Origin: Mycoplasmopsis agassizii | GTDB taxonomy: Bacteria > Bacillota_I > Bacilli_A > Mycoplasmatales > Metamycoplasmataceae | DNA: 64,000 nucleotides | Assembly (NCBI RefSeq): GCF_002272945.1 | Contig: NZ_NQMN01000002.1 | Location: forward strand, 358,496-422,495 | Direction of reading: 5' to 3' | Shown: positions 36,032 to 47,291 of the stretch, piece after piece | How positions within the stretch are numbered: position 1 is the first letter of the stretch | Layout of the letters: each line of letters opens with the position of its first letter | Made by a program: the position numbers and the translations under genes | The notes under the pieces: generated by a model | The model's input: only the letters and a program-made list of their open reading frames with translations | Told to the model about the DNA's origin: nothing | The model's database searches: none

Positions 36032-36039
36032 AAAAACAT

Positions 36040-36088
36040 CAAAAAACACCCTTCTCAGTAATTTTTTTACTGTTTTGGTGTTTTTTTT
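36040..36088 (+). terminator. Terminator of the uvrA-hprK-lgt operon
   Basis: CAAAAAACACC pairs with GGTGTTTTTTTT, with an inner CAGTAA/TTACTG stem. The right arm merges into the T run. Confidence 0.75.
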
Positions 36089-36109
36089 GTTTAAGAAGCA
36101 TATAATTAA

Positions 36110-37069
<960 letters not shown>

Positions 37070-37086
37070 AATTTGATACTATTAAC

Positions 37087-37118
37087 AACCAAAGCATAGC
37101 GATGTGCTTTGGTTTTTT
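37087..37118 (+). terminator. Terminator of trxB
   Basis: AACCAAAGCA pairs with TGCTTTGGTT, followed by six T. Confidence 0.85.
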
Positions 37119-37414
37119 AATTCGAAAGTATTAAGTTCTCAAGAAAAAGTCAAGTTTAAAAATCTATTAGTAATCCAAATAATTAATATAAGATGATTAG
37201 TTGTTTCATTTTATGGTAATAAGAAATTATTTAAGTAAAAAATCAAATTTTTAAAAAATATAAAAAAATAAAATAAAAAAATGATTTCCTTTGACTTTTT
37301 TGCAAAAACAGTAAGATTATTATGTATTGATATTAGTGATAATCGCTCAATAAATTACAATCAATTTTTCAGCAAAATTTTGTTATTCAGCAAATACTTG
37401 CAGATTGGATTAAA

Positions 37415-37540
37415 ATGGCAAAAACAATTTTTAATTTGCTTAGTTTAAAAAGTGCTACTCCTGCACAACTTAATAAAGACTATAAAGGTAAACTAAAAGT
37501 CTTAAACTATTTAAAAGGAGCGATATCATATGCTATTTAA
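37415..37540 (+). pseudogene. Internally deleted remnant of an S8 protease
   Basis: A 41-codon frame. Its start, MAKTIFNLLSLKSATPAQ, matches the beginning of the intact S8 protease B (MPKAIFNILNVASASLTP). Its end, YLKGAISYAI then stop, matches that protease's C terminus (NVKGALAYVVQ then stop). So the gene appears to have lost almost all its middle while keeping both ends in frame. It still overlaps the following lipoprotein start, by 11 bases, as in intact units. It may survive as a leader that delivers ribosomes to the lipoprotein start. The rest of the gap 37119-37414 shows no gene. Confidence 0.65.
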
Positions 37541-38873
37541 TAAGAAAATTTTGTTACCTTCAATTTTGTCTTTTGCGACAACTTCTTTATTTTTTGCAGC
37601 TGGCTGTTCTTCAATAATTCAAAAACCCGAAGATAAACCTATCGATATTGTACAGGTGAAACCAGACCCTGATTTATCACAAAACCCTATTACTAAGGAA
37701 AAACCAGTGCAAGATGCTAAAATCAATTTAAAAAATCAGTTTTTAGAGCTAAAATTCAATTCCAAAAAAGTTGAATATTTTTCTTTTAATGAAGAAATAG
37801 CCAAAATGTTATCTAGTGAGTCATTTGATGGTAAGGATACAATTATTCTTAAATCAAAAAGTGAATTGACTGAACTTTTTAATAACTGAAAAAAATATTT
37901 GGTAAAGAAATTCTATGATGATAAAAAAATAGAAGAAAAATTTAGTATTTCAAAAGCAGAATTTGATGAGATTCTAGCAATGCATATCAATGAATTAAAT
38001 AAGAAATTTGATGAGGATTATTTTCAAAAACACCTTATTTTCATTGATTTTGGGAAAGACATTTCGCCAATAGGAGAAAATAGCCAATATTATCTAAACA
38101 ATCAAGCAGTGATGAATAATCTAACTGATATTTTTATTAAGGATAATAAAATTGTTATTAGTTATGACACTACCACTTATGCAAATAATGACATCAAAAA
38201 CGGAGCATTATATTCATTAGATAAAAGCTTATTTGATTTAAAAGGCAGTGATTATAAAATTGAAAAAAGAGGTTATGACAGAAATAAAAAAACACATATT
38301 TCTAATAGAATGCTAGCAATAAGTTCATTTATAACTCAAGATCTATCCAAATATCAAACTTCAAAAAATAATGAATGAACTACGAATAAATCTTTTGATA
38401 AATTTTCATCAATTTTGTTGAAAAATAAGCACCAACTTAGTGATTTGCTAGACAAATTCTCATTGTATTATCAAACGAAGTATTCTAAAGTTTTCCCCGA
38501 AAACGAAAAAGCAGAGATCTTATCAACATATAATGATAGTTATTTTGAACAAAATTATTTGGTTCTCTTATCTGCATTTCATTATCGTGGTAATGTTAAA
38601 CTATTTAGTGATAATATTGAAGAATCATTTGATGTTAAAATAGATAATAGCGAAGTGATTTTTACAATTTTTAAATCCCTTCATATTGTTACTGGAGATC
38701 AGACTGATCAAGATTATGTAGAATTTATGAATGAAGGTAAAGATCCTAACACAATGAAATATGGACCTGGAAATCAACAACATACCTTATTTTTTAAAAT
38801 TCCTAAAAATCTAATTCAAGATGAGGAAAATCTAAAAGTAACAGTAGATTTTATGAGAACTAAATATAACTAA
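37530..38873 (+). CDS. S8-partner lipoprotein D
   Basis: A 447-residue surface lipoprotein with signal peptide ending in AAGC. A Pro/Asp-rich linker follows (residues about 30-60). Two repeated modules follow, each marked by a helical stretch and a DxYF motif: EDYFQKHLIFIDFG near residue 167 and DSYFEQNYLVLLSAF near residue 337. SSFITQDLSKYQ joins them, and QQHTLFFKIPKNL is near the C terminus. It is closely similar to lipoprotein B (41892), including KLFSDNIEESFDVKIDN. Its protease partner is reduced to the short frame just upstream. A TTAAAAGGAGC ribosome site precedes the ATG. Function unknown. Confidence 0.85.
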
Positions 38874-38918
38874 CCTCCATTAGAAAAGTTTGGGTCAAAA
38901 TTTAATCAGACCAATTTA

Positions 38919-38960
38919 AATATTAACTGCAGTTTAATGGTTGCGGTTAATATTTTTTAT
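38919..38960 (+). terminator. Terminator of lipoprotein D, shared with unit B
   Basis: AATATTAACTGCA and TGCGGTTAATATT with one mismatch, followed by T. Almost the same sequence occurs at 43202-43242 after lipoprotein B, so unit duplication included the terminator. Confidence 0.8.
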
Positions 38961-39683
38961 TCACTTCCTTTTTTATTTAATTAAATAAAAACACTCATAA
39001 AAAATTTAATTTTCAAAAAACAAATAATGCAAATTTAGTATCCAAAAGAAATAGCTAATAGATTTGTTTTAATAATTTTTTTGGAATAAATTTATTTTTC
39101 AAAACTTTTATTTTAAGACACACTTTTTGTTTTTACAAATAAAATCTGAATAAGTCATTTATAGGTTAAGAAAAAATGTATTTAGGATTTTTAGAGACTT
39201 TTTTGTTCAAAAATAATTTTTATGAATTCAAACTTGCATGCAACTTGAACAATTTGTTATTTACTAAATTATCATCTTAAATTTAATCTTTGCATTTATT
39301 AATTTTTTCAATAACTATATGTAATTGGCAGTAGTGATATTGTCTAAGTTTGTATCTTTTTAAAAATTCTTCTAAGTAATTAGTTTTAAGTTTTCATTTA
39401 TTCCCTTTGATATGAAGTATAAGATTGAAAAATGTAAATTATAATATTGAATTCTTTAACAACTTAATCTAGTTTGAAAAATTCAGGAGGATTATCACTT
39501 GTTATTAATCAATGGATTAAAAATAAATTACAATTTCTCTATTACATTCGACTTTTTGATTCAAGTTAAATATTATGAAAATATTCTGCATTTTTTTAAT
39601 GTGTCTAAATTTAGATAAAAAATTTAGTAAAAATAAAAGATAATAATTTTTTAAAATTTATTTGAAATATTGTAAAATAACTG
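38961..39683. other. Gene-poor AT-rich region before protease B
   Basis: About 720 bases without a supported gene. A stretch of about 50 codons is open on the minus strand at roughly 39283-39440, with composition that could be coding (HIKGNKWKLKTNYLEEFLKR then YKLRQYHYCQLHIVIEKINK) but no start codon. It may be the tail of a lost gene. Nothing else stands out. Confidence 0.3.
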
Positions 39684-39705
39684 TGCGTTAAAGACTTTTA
39701 ACGCA
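39673..39705 (+). promoter_or_regulatory. Promoter and 5' hairpin of the protease B unit
   Basis: A TAAAAT box at 39673-39678 is followed by a perfect nine-base inverted repeat, TGCGTTAAA (39684-39692) and TTTAACGCA (39697-39705), exactly where transcription would start. The mRNA would begin with this hairpin and carry a leader of about 110 bases, unlike the leaderless genes elsewhere. It could protect the 5' end or be an operator. Confidence 0.45.
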
Positions 39706-39796
39706 AAAATATATCATTATCAATGTCATTGTTTAATTTAATAACAATAAAAATATTTGCTAAATTTGATTAAACATTCGACAGTCAGGAGAAATC

Positions 39797-41905
39797 ATGC
39801 CAAAGGCAATTTTTAACATATTAAATGTTGCAAGTGCGAGTTTAACACCGCTTCACACATTTGCAACTGTTCAAAATCAAAATTTTGAGAATAACAACCA
39901 AAAATTTGATTTTGATCTTTTATTAAAAATATTTAGAAAAGGTTATTCTGAAGAGAATAGATCTAAAAATATTGACAAACCAGTTGAAGTTTTAGTAAGA
40001 ATCAAAGATGGAGTTGATTTTTCAGAATATGAAAAAGACAAAGATATTACTAAAATTATTGATCAATATGATAAACAAAATGATAAATTTGTTTCATCAT
40101 TGAAAGAAAAATTAATGGATTTACAGGTTGCTAGATATAGTCACACATCTCCATATGTAACATTCATTTTTAAAAACAGAAAAAATTTAGAATTAAATTT
40201 ACTACTTTTAGCAATGTCTAATGATTCTGTTGTTGTTAATTCTAACGAAGAAGAAGATATTGCACTTGAAGCAAGTGCAGAAAAAAATTTTATAAACCTA
40301 ACATACACAGTGCCATACAATAAGTCCTTAATTGAAAAGCAATTTGAAACAGTTGGTTTTGATGAGCAAAGAAAAAAAGAGACTGTTGCTCGTGAACTTC
40401 AACCAGACTTATTCAAAACAAATGTTAGAAAAATAAAAGTAGGTATTTTTGAAGCAGGTAACACTATAAGTCGTAACAACCCAGCTTTTAAAAATAAAAA
40501 GCTTCATTTTATGTATGGTAACATAAACGAGCAAGCAGATAGTCATGCAGATCTAGTTGCTGCAGTTGCAACAGGTGAAAATGGTGTGGACAGATTTGTA
40601 GAAGATATATACAGTGTTTACGAAGATAGAGTCGCTTCTAATTATAATTTACCTGCATTTTCTAGTTGAATGAGCAAAATGGATTATTTAATATCTTCTG
40701 GTGTGCATGTAATAAATAATAGTTGATCTTATGAACTTAGTGGTTCATATGTAAACCAAAACAAAAGTACACACGGATACAATGAGCAAGCTTACTATCT
40801 TGATTTTCTAACAAGAAAATACGGGGTAATTAACGTATGAAGTTCTGGTAACACACAACAACGAGGTGACTATGTAATAAATAGTGGGAAGTTATCACAA
40901 AATTCAGTTGTTGTAGGGTCAACAAATCTTTCAGGATCACAGTTAAGTAATTTTTCTGAGTACAGAACGGGAGATAGCAAGATTATGACAAAACCTCTAA
41001 TTGTTGCACCAGGGGAAGAATATGAATTCTTCTCAACATCTAATTCAAAACAAAAACTAAACTACAAATCTTCAGGGACAAGTTTTTCTGCGCCCTTAGT
41101 CACAGGTTTAATAACTACCTTACTTAGAAATAATTATCACTTAATAGGAAAACCTGAAGCAATTTTAGCAATATTGACAGCAGGTTCAAAACAAATGAGT
41201 GCTTATACCGATAAACAATCAAACGGTTTAAATGACAAAGTTGGCGCTGGATTAGTAAACTATGAATTGATGCAAAAGGCAGCAAGAAATCTTGTTACTC
41301 TTAATATATCAGATAGTGTAAAAGAGCAATTTATTAGTTTAGGATATCTAACTAGTGGTAAACAATTATCTGTATCTACTGCTTGGCTATTTGATGCTGG
41401 TTACCTAGCAAACAGTGAATATGCACCTACAAAACCAAACGATTATGATAAGAGACCTAATTGAATTCATGAATGAGATTGATTGAATTATGTTCCTTTT
41501 GGTTTTATAGGGTATCTTGGTAAAAGAGAACTATTTGAACAAGATGTAAGAAACTGATTGAAAATGAGAGAAGAATTTGACAAGGCTGAAGCCGAATATA
41601 ATGCTGCTCATTCCTCACTAAATGGTGGTAAATATAAACACGAATGAAATTCAATCGACCATTTAAAATCAAAATACGGAGAGGGTTGATACACACCAAC
41701 AGATGTGGATCTTCGAATTGAAAAGTATAATCCAAGAACTGGTTCTTGAGAAAGTGTTGCTTCTTCTGTTTCGGGAACAAGCAATGTTGAATTTATTAGA
41801 CACAATATAACTGATAGTGCTAATTATAGAGCAGTAGTTAAACAATATAGTGATAATAAAGGTGCACAGAATGTAAAAGGTGCATTAGCTTATGTTGTTC
41901 AATAA
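39797..41905 (+). CDS. S8 subtilisin-like serine protease B with Glu-His-Ser set
   Basis: A 702-residue exported protease, the intact relative of copy A. A short signal peptide opens it (IFNILNVASASLTPLHTFA). A propeptide-like region runs to about residue 205. Catalytic segments: KVGIFEAGNT with Glu219 at the Asp site, SHADLVAAVATG with His250, WSSGNTQQRGD with the oxyanion Asn352, and SSGTSFSAPLVTG with Ser429. A C-terminal part of about 200 residues ends in KGALAYVVQ; no membrane anchor is seen. The last 14 bases overlap the lipoprotein start, so the pair is probably made together and may act together at the surface. CAGGAG precedes the ATG. Target proteins are unknown. Confidence 0.9.
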
Positions 41906-43151
41906 AAAATTAATGCTTTCTGTAGTGACTTTAGTTGCTTTAGGTTCTGCTTCGTTAGCAATTAGTTGCACAACTGCAAAATCAGATCCTACGGAAGGAA
42001 TTAATTTAAATACTCAAATGCAAAAAACTAGTGTATTCGGTAAGGAAGTTCTTTACTCAACACTCAATAATTCAGTTACTGAAAAAATTTACGGCAAGAC
42101 ATCTGACAAGTTACATCCTGTTTTGTTGAAAACAACTACTGAACTAGATGAATTTTTAGCTAAAAGAAAAGCATCTTTTTTAAGTTTATATGAATCTGAT
42201 AAAAAGATTCAGGACGAGCTCAGTATTTCAAAAACAGCTCTTGAAGAAAATTTAGATTCATATACAAAAGAAATGTCTAAAGCCTTCAATGATGAGTACT
42301 TTAATAGCAACATAATGGTTGTGGATTTTGGTGGCAAAATTTCTGCTAAAGGCGAGAAAATCAATCACTATCTTAACAATCATGCCAAGATAACAAATTT
42401 GCTTGACATTTCAGTAGTTAACGATAAAATCACTATTACTTATGATGCTAACTCCGATGCTAAAAGCAATGTTCAATATTCAGTTTTTTATTCTCTGAAC
42501 AAAAAAACCTTTGATTTAAAAAACGAAAATTATGAAATTGTAAAAGAAGTTTATGACAGAAACAAGAAAACAGCTATTTCAAATAGAATGTTAACAGTAA
42601 GTTCGTTTATTACTCAAGATCTGTCTAAACATCAAAGATCAGAAAATTCGGAGTGAACAAAAAATACTGCTTATAACAATTTTTCATCAATCATTTTGAA
42701 AACTAAGCAACAACTTAGTGATTTGTTAGATAAGTTTGCATTGTTTTACAAAACACAATATTCTAAAGAATTCCCTGTAAGTGAAAAAGAAGCAATCTTA
42801 TCAACATATAATGATGATTATTTTGCACAGAACTATTTAGTTCTTTTATCTGCATTTCACTACCCTTCTTTAGTTAGTTTATTTAGTGATAATATTGAAG
42901 AATCATTTGATGTTAAAATCGATAATAACGAGTTAATTTTCACTATGTTTATATCTAAGTATAACGTCCAAGATATTGTTGTCGAACCTGACTATGTAGA
43001 ATTTAAAAACGAAAGTAAAGATCAGGGTAAAGGGAATAATAATTCTGGAGATCAGCAACACACCTTATTTTTCAAGCTTCCCAAAAATTTAGTTACAAAT
43101 GAGGAAAATCTAAAAGTAAGAGTTGATTCAGTACGATCTAAATATACCTAA
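41892..43151 (+). CDS. S8-partner lipoprotein B
   Basis: A 419-residue lipoprotein with signal peptide ending in LAISC. Two modules with the same layout are visible: FNDEYFNSNIMVVDFGGK around residue 133 and YNDDYFAQNYLVLLSAFH around residue 308. Each is preceded by a helical segment beginning TELDEFL or QQLSDLL. The linker holds SSFITQDLSKHQR. The C-terminal block is DQQHTLFFKLPKNL. The ATG lies inside the protease B gene. Nearest relative in the window is lipoprotein D, and A, E and F are more distant. No known family recognised. It is a plausible substrate-capture or docking partner of the protease (inference). Confidence 0.87.
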
Positions 43152-43201
43152 TATCTTATAAAGAAAATTGAACTCAGAAATTGAGTTATAGTAATATTTT
43201 A

Positions 43202-43242
43202 AATATTAACTGCAGTTTAATGGCTGCGGTTAATATTTTTTA
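43202..43242 (+). terminator. Terminator of the protease B unit
   Basis: AATATTAACTGCA pairs with TGCGGTTAATATT, then T-rich sequence. It is near-identical to the hairpin after lipoprotein D. Confidence 0.8.
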
Positions 43243-43427
43243 TTAAATTTCTTCATAATTTCACTCAAAAAACCCATAATAAAAAGCTTAATCCCTAGCA
43301 AAATCTGATAATGTAAAAGAAAAAATATTTTAATCATTTTTCTATAAAAATCATTACAATAAAAGCAATTCAATTACTTGAATTTTCAAATTACAAATTA
43401 ATAATTTTTATATATTAATGGAGCACA

Positions 43428-45380
43428 ATGACCAACATAAAATTTTTTGGTCTTGGTGGTTTTAAAGAAATCGGAAAATCAACTTTATTAATCGAAAGTC
43501 AAGAAGCAATCATCTTGATCGATAGTGGTATAAAATTTGCTGATTCAGCCGCCACAGGACTAAACGGGATGATCCCGAACTATCAATACTTAATTGATAA
43601 TAATCATAAATTAAGAGCCTTATTTATTACTCATGGACATGAAGATCATATCGGTGGAGTATTATTCTTAATTCAACAAGTTAACTTAAAAACTATTTAC
43701 GCACCTAAAATAGCGATTGAATTTTTAGGATTAAAATTCAAAGAGCATGGTGTAGGTAGAGACATTAACTTTATTGAGATCAAAGCAGATCAAGAGCACC
43801 AAATCGATGATATGGTTGTCGATTTTTGAACTGCACAACATTCAATTCCTGAAGCTTTTGGAATTAGAGTAACTACAAAGCATGGTAAATTCTTAATGAC
43901 AGGTGATTATCGTTTTGATATGACACCAATTGGTAACTTAACTGATTTTGATAAGTTAAAGCAAATAGGTGATGAAAATTTAACTGTTTTATTTAGTGAT
44001 TCAACAAACGCAATGAGACCAGGACATTCACCTAGTGAAAAAGATATCTTAACTGATATTGAAAATATCATTATTGAATCACCACGTAAAGTAATTGTTA
44101 CAGGTTTTGCTTCTAACTTAACAAGGATGAAAGAGATCTTACTTCTAGGTGTAAAACACGGGCGTAAAATCGCTATTTTTGGGCGCTCAATGGTTAATGC
44201 AATTGAGATCGGAAGAAAGTTAAAATACTTAAAAGTAGATGACAATGTATTTATCAATAAAAAAGAAATTGATAAATACGATGAAAGAGACATTATGGTT
44301 TTAACTACAGGTAGCCAAGGTGAAGAACTAGCTGCTCTATCAAGAATGTCATTTGCAAAGCACCCTCAAATTAAGGTAAAAAACGGCGATGTCATTATCT
44401 TCAGTTCTTCTCCAATTCCTGGAAACAGAATGAAAATTGAACTACTAATCAATCGCCTTTATAAATTAGGAGCAACCATTAAAGAAAATGGTGTTGATGG
44501 TTATTTACATACATCAGGTCACGCTTATATTCATGAGCATATTAAAACCTTTCAACTAACTAGACCTAAATATTTTATTCCTTATCATGGCGATTACAGA
44601 ATGGAAATCAGTCATGGTAATACAGCGATTGAACAAGGTGTTTTAAAAGAAAATATCTTATATCCTAGTTTAGGTCAAGTATGTTACATGGAAAATGAAA
44701 CAGTCAGAGTTAGTGATGAATTTGTTGATGTAAAACCTACTTATATCGATGGTGGAGTTGTACTCGAAGAAAATTCTCAAGTCGTAACTGAACGTTATTT
44801 ACTAGGTGAAAGTGGTTTTGTCAAAGCAGTTGTTGTTATTGATAAGAAAAGAAATTCGATTTCAGGTAGACCAAGAATTATTTCTAAAGGTTCTTTATTT
44901 GTAAGTAGCAATAAAGATTTCATTGAAGAATGTAATAAACTTGTACATGCTTCAACACTTTACATGATTAAAAATGATCCTGAATGAACGCTAGAAAAAC
45001 TTAAAGAATTACTGAAGGAAAGACTAGAAGTTTTCTTTTATAAAAAGAAAAGAAGACGCCCTGTAATTCTAGCTTCTATCCTGTTTACAAATATGCAAGA
45101 TGAGCGTATTTTATCTGAATATAAAAGGGGTATGAAACCTGGCATTAAGAATAAATTAGCTCAAGCAGGGGAAATTCCTGATGAAGTCGATGAAGAAAAA
45201 ATTGAATCAGCGAAACCTAAAAAACGTAAACGTAAAGCAAAAACTAAAGCACAAAATGGTGTTGCATTAACAGAAGTTTCTAGAGTAAGTTCTGTAGAAA
45301 ACATTCGTAAATTAATGCCACAACTTAGAAAAGAAATGCTTGATGATGACGATGATGATTTAGATAGAGAAGATCTATAA
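43428..45380 (+). CDS. rnj: Ribonuclease J
   Basis: A 650-residue metallo-beta-lactamase/beta-CASP nuclease for RNA decay and maturation. The zinc-binding motif is HGHEDHIGG (about residue 66). LMTGDYRFDMTP and the beta-CASP motifs (LFSDSTNAMRPG, GRSMVNAI) follow, with LHTSGHAYIHEH near residue 360 and YFIPYHGDYRM. The last 100 residues form a basic then acidic tail (KPKKRKRKAKTKAQ ... DDDDDDLDRED), probably flexible. The start has GGAG six bases upstream. In mycoplasmas, RNase J acts with RNase Y in place of RNase E. It could be J1 or J2; only one copy lies in this window. Confidence 0.93.
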
Positions 45381-45389
45381 AATAAAGAG

Positions 45390-45417
45390 ATAGCAGATGA
45401 AGTCTGCTATTTTTTTA
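45390..45417 (+). terminator. Terminator of rnj
   Basis: ATAGCAGA pairs with TCTGCTAT and runs into seven T. Confidence 0.85.
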
Positions 45418-45468
45418 TACTATTCTTAAATAAAGCATAAAAAACAAGTAATTAAAATACTTGCACTT

Positions 45469-46923
45469 TTACTTTTTAGACCTACCAAGCAGTTTCTTTT
45501 TGTCTTTTTTCTTTTCGTTATTATCTGCTAGATAAACATAACCATCAACGTTATTAATAAAGTTTACAGTTACTAAACAGTCTTTATCGACAGAACGAAT
45601 TAGTTTTAATAAATAAGGAGAATCAATGAACATACAGGTTGTTACAAGCATTGTCTGTGATTTACCTGAATAACCCCCTGTAAGGTTAATAATACTTACT
45701 GTGAAAGGTTTTTCACTCTCTTTAATTTTGCTAACAATTTCATTGACTTTTGCTGAATAGATTTCAACTTTTGAAATCTTATATTTAGGGAAATAAATAC
45801 CTAATAAGAAGGTGAAAATTAAGTTAGCAATGACTGAAAAAACAAAGTTAGGATTTAATAATAAACTAACACTTCAAGGTGAAACTTTAGGGTCGATAAA
45901 TGAAGGATCGCTAGTGCTTACACTATTTAAATAATCTTCTAGAGCAATTGAAGCAGGCACATAAGAACCAATAATGATTGCTATTAAGAAACACATTAAG
46001 TTAATGTAACCTAGAATCTTACCGACATCTTTATATTTTTTCAGAGCATATCACATTCCAAAAAAGTCAAATCCACCAGTTGATGAGTTAATGATCAATA
46101 AAGAAGCATACACTCAAGATAAAACAACTGAATAAGCAATTGAATAAACAAAGACACCAATAATACTTGCTGAATCAGCACCGTAGTTTCATAAAACTAC
46201 GGGGATATTATATTGAGCCAAAGCTTGATGAGCATTAACTGAAAGGTTTGAAAATAAGAAGAAATTTTCAATTTGAGGTATAAAACCAAAACCAATTGAA
46301 GTTAAAGTAGAGACTAACAAAAAGTAAGTAGAAAGTTCTGTAAACCGTTTACCTACTTTAAAGTAGCCAAAGATAATTAACGGGATATTGGCAACAAAAT
46401 ATAAAAGCCAAAAGAGAATGTTAAAGACTACATAAGCTTGCTGTTGATTAGCAGTTTCTTTAAGAATTAAGAAATAACTAAGACGACCTAAAGCCATCGG
46501 AATTGAAGCTAAACCATAATCATATAAACCAGTATTTTGTAAAAGGATTACACCTAAGATACCAAAAATAATTGCTAAGACAACTGTAATTGAAATCTGA
46601 GCAGTTTTATTATGAGCCGAATAAAGATAACCAAACTTTAAAATTGAACCACTAAGTCTGGTTCTAACAAAGTTTCCCTTGACAGTCACATTATTTAACT
46701 TATTGATAGCGTGAGTTTTAGCACCTTTATTGATATTAATTAATTGTGATTCATAAGTTGCGTTATTAACCTCAACTTCATCAGGTCCTAAAGCACGATG
46801 TGTTTCATCATCGGTGATTACTAGATCTTCTGTTTTTGGTTCAATTTCTAAAGCCTTATTAATGACTTCCTTGATTATATTGTTCTTGTTTTTTTCGCTC
46901 CCAGGCGCTTTTTGATCTGCCAA
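45469..46923 (-). CDS. YitT/DUF2179-type membrane protein
   Basis: A 484-residue protein. A hydrophilic N-terminal part of about 105 residues is followed by five to six membrane segments, with NSSTGGFDFFGMWYALKKYK (about residue 290) typical of YitT-like proteins. A soluble C-terminal DUF2179-like domain (KVNEIVSKIKESEKPFTVSI, later TCMFIDSPYLLKLIRSVDKD) and a Lys-rich tail complete it. The start is TTG at 46923, chosen for the full AGGAGG nine bases upstream. In-frame TGA Trp codons split it. Function of the family is unclear. It is divergent from the DeoR-type regulator. Confidence 0.82.
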
Positions 46924-46937
46924 ATTTTGGTCCTCCT

Positions 46938-47291
46938 AAAATTAAATATTACTTTTTATTTTACAATAAAAAAGATAAAATTTAATAGGATGTTTAAAGA
47001 GTATCCACAAAATCAAATGTTTTCAAAAAATTTGCAGAAAAAAATTATTTTTGAAAATCAAAATTAATTAATGTTATTATTTTGTTACATTAATTGTGAA
47101 AAATTTCACAACCAAAAAAAGAAATCCGAAAAATTTTTTAAATTTTTTATTCGGTGTTTTAATGAGAATAATTTTTTCTTCTCATTTTGCAACTGTTAAA
47201 GAAATTTATTAAATGTTTTTTTCGGTTAAATTTATTAAAATATGAAAGAGGGGGTTTATAAAATAATAAAAGATTATTTTATAATATAACT
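46938..47291. promoter_or_regulatory. Divergent control region, yitT-like gene / DeoR operon
   Basis: No gene in 354 bases. It holds the perfect palindrome described at 47094-47111, an inverted repeat at 47131-47156 (CCGAA ... TTCGG around an AT-rich centre), and a third at about 47161-47185 (AATGAGAA ... TTCTCATT). The -10 box TATAAT for the regulator lies at 47280-47285. The density of hairpins suggests layered control. Confidence 0.5.
47094..47111. promoter_or_regulatory. Operator candidate TTGTGAAA-AA-TTTCACAA
   Basis: A perfect 18-base palindrome with eight-base arms, about 180 bases upstream of the DeoR-type regulator. Size and symmetry fit a dimeric repressor site. The regulator itself or another sugar repressor is the natural candidate; a catabolite-type site is also possible. 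Confidence 0.5.

Noticed and set aside
39797-43151. Calling the protease/lipoprotein pair MIP and MIB
   Set aside because: The protease has S8 subtilase motifs, not those of the MIP family, and the lipoproteins are small two-module proteins unlike MIB.
47242-47290. A short frame starting ATG at 47242 just before the DeoR-type gene
   Set aside because: It is only about 15 codons long, lies across the regulator's -10 box and is out of frame with the regulator.
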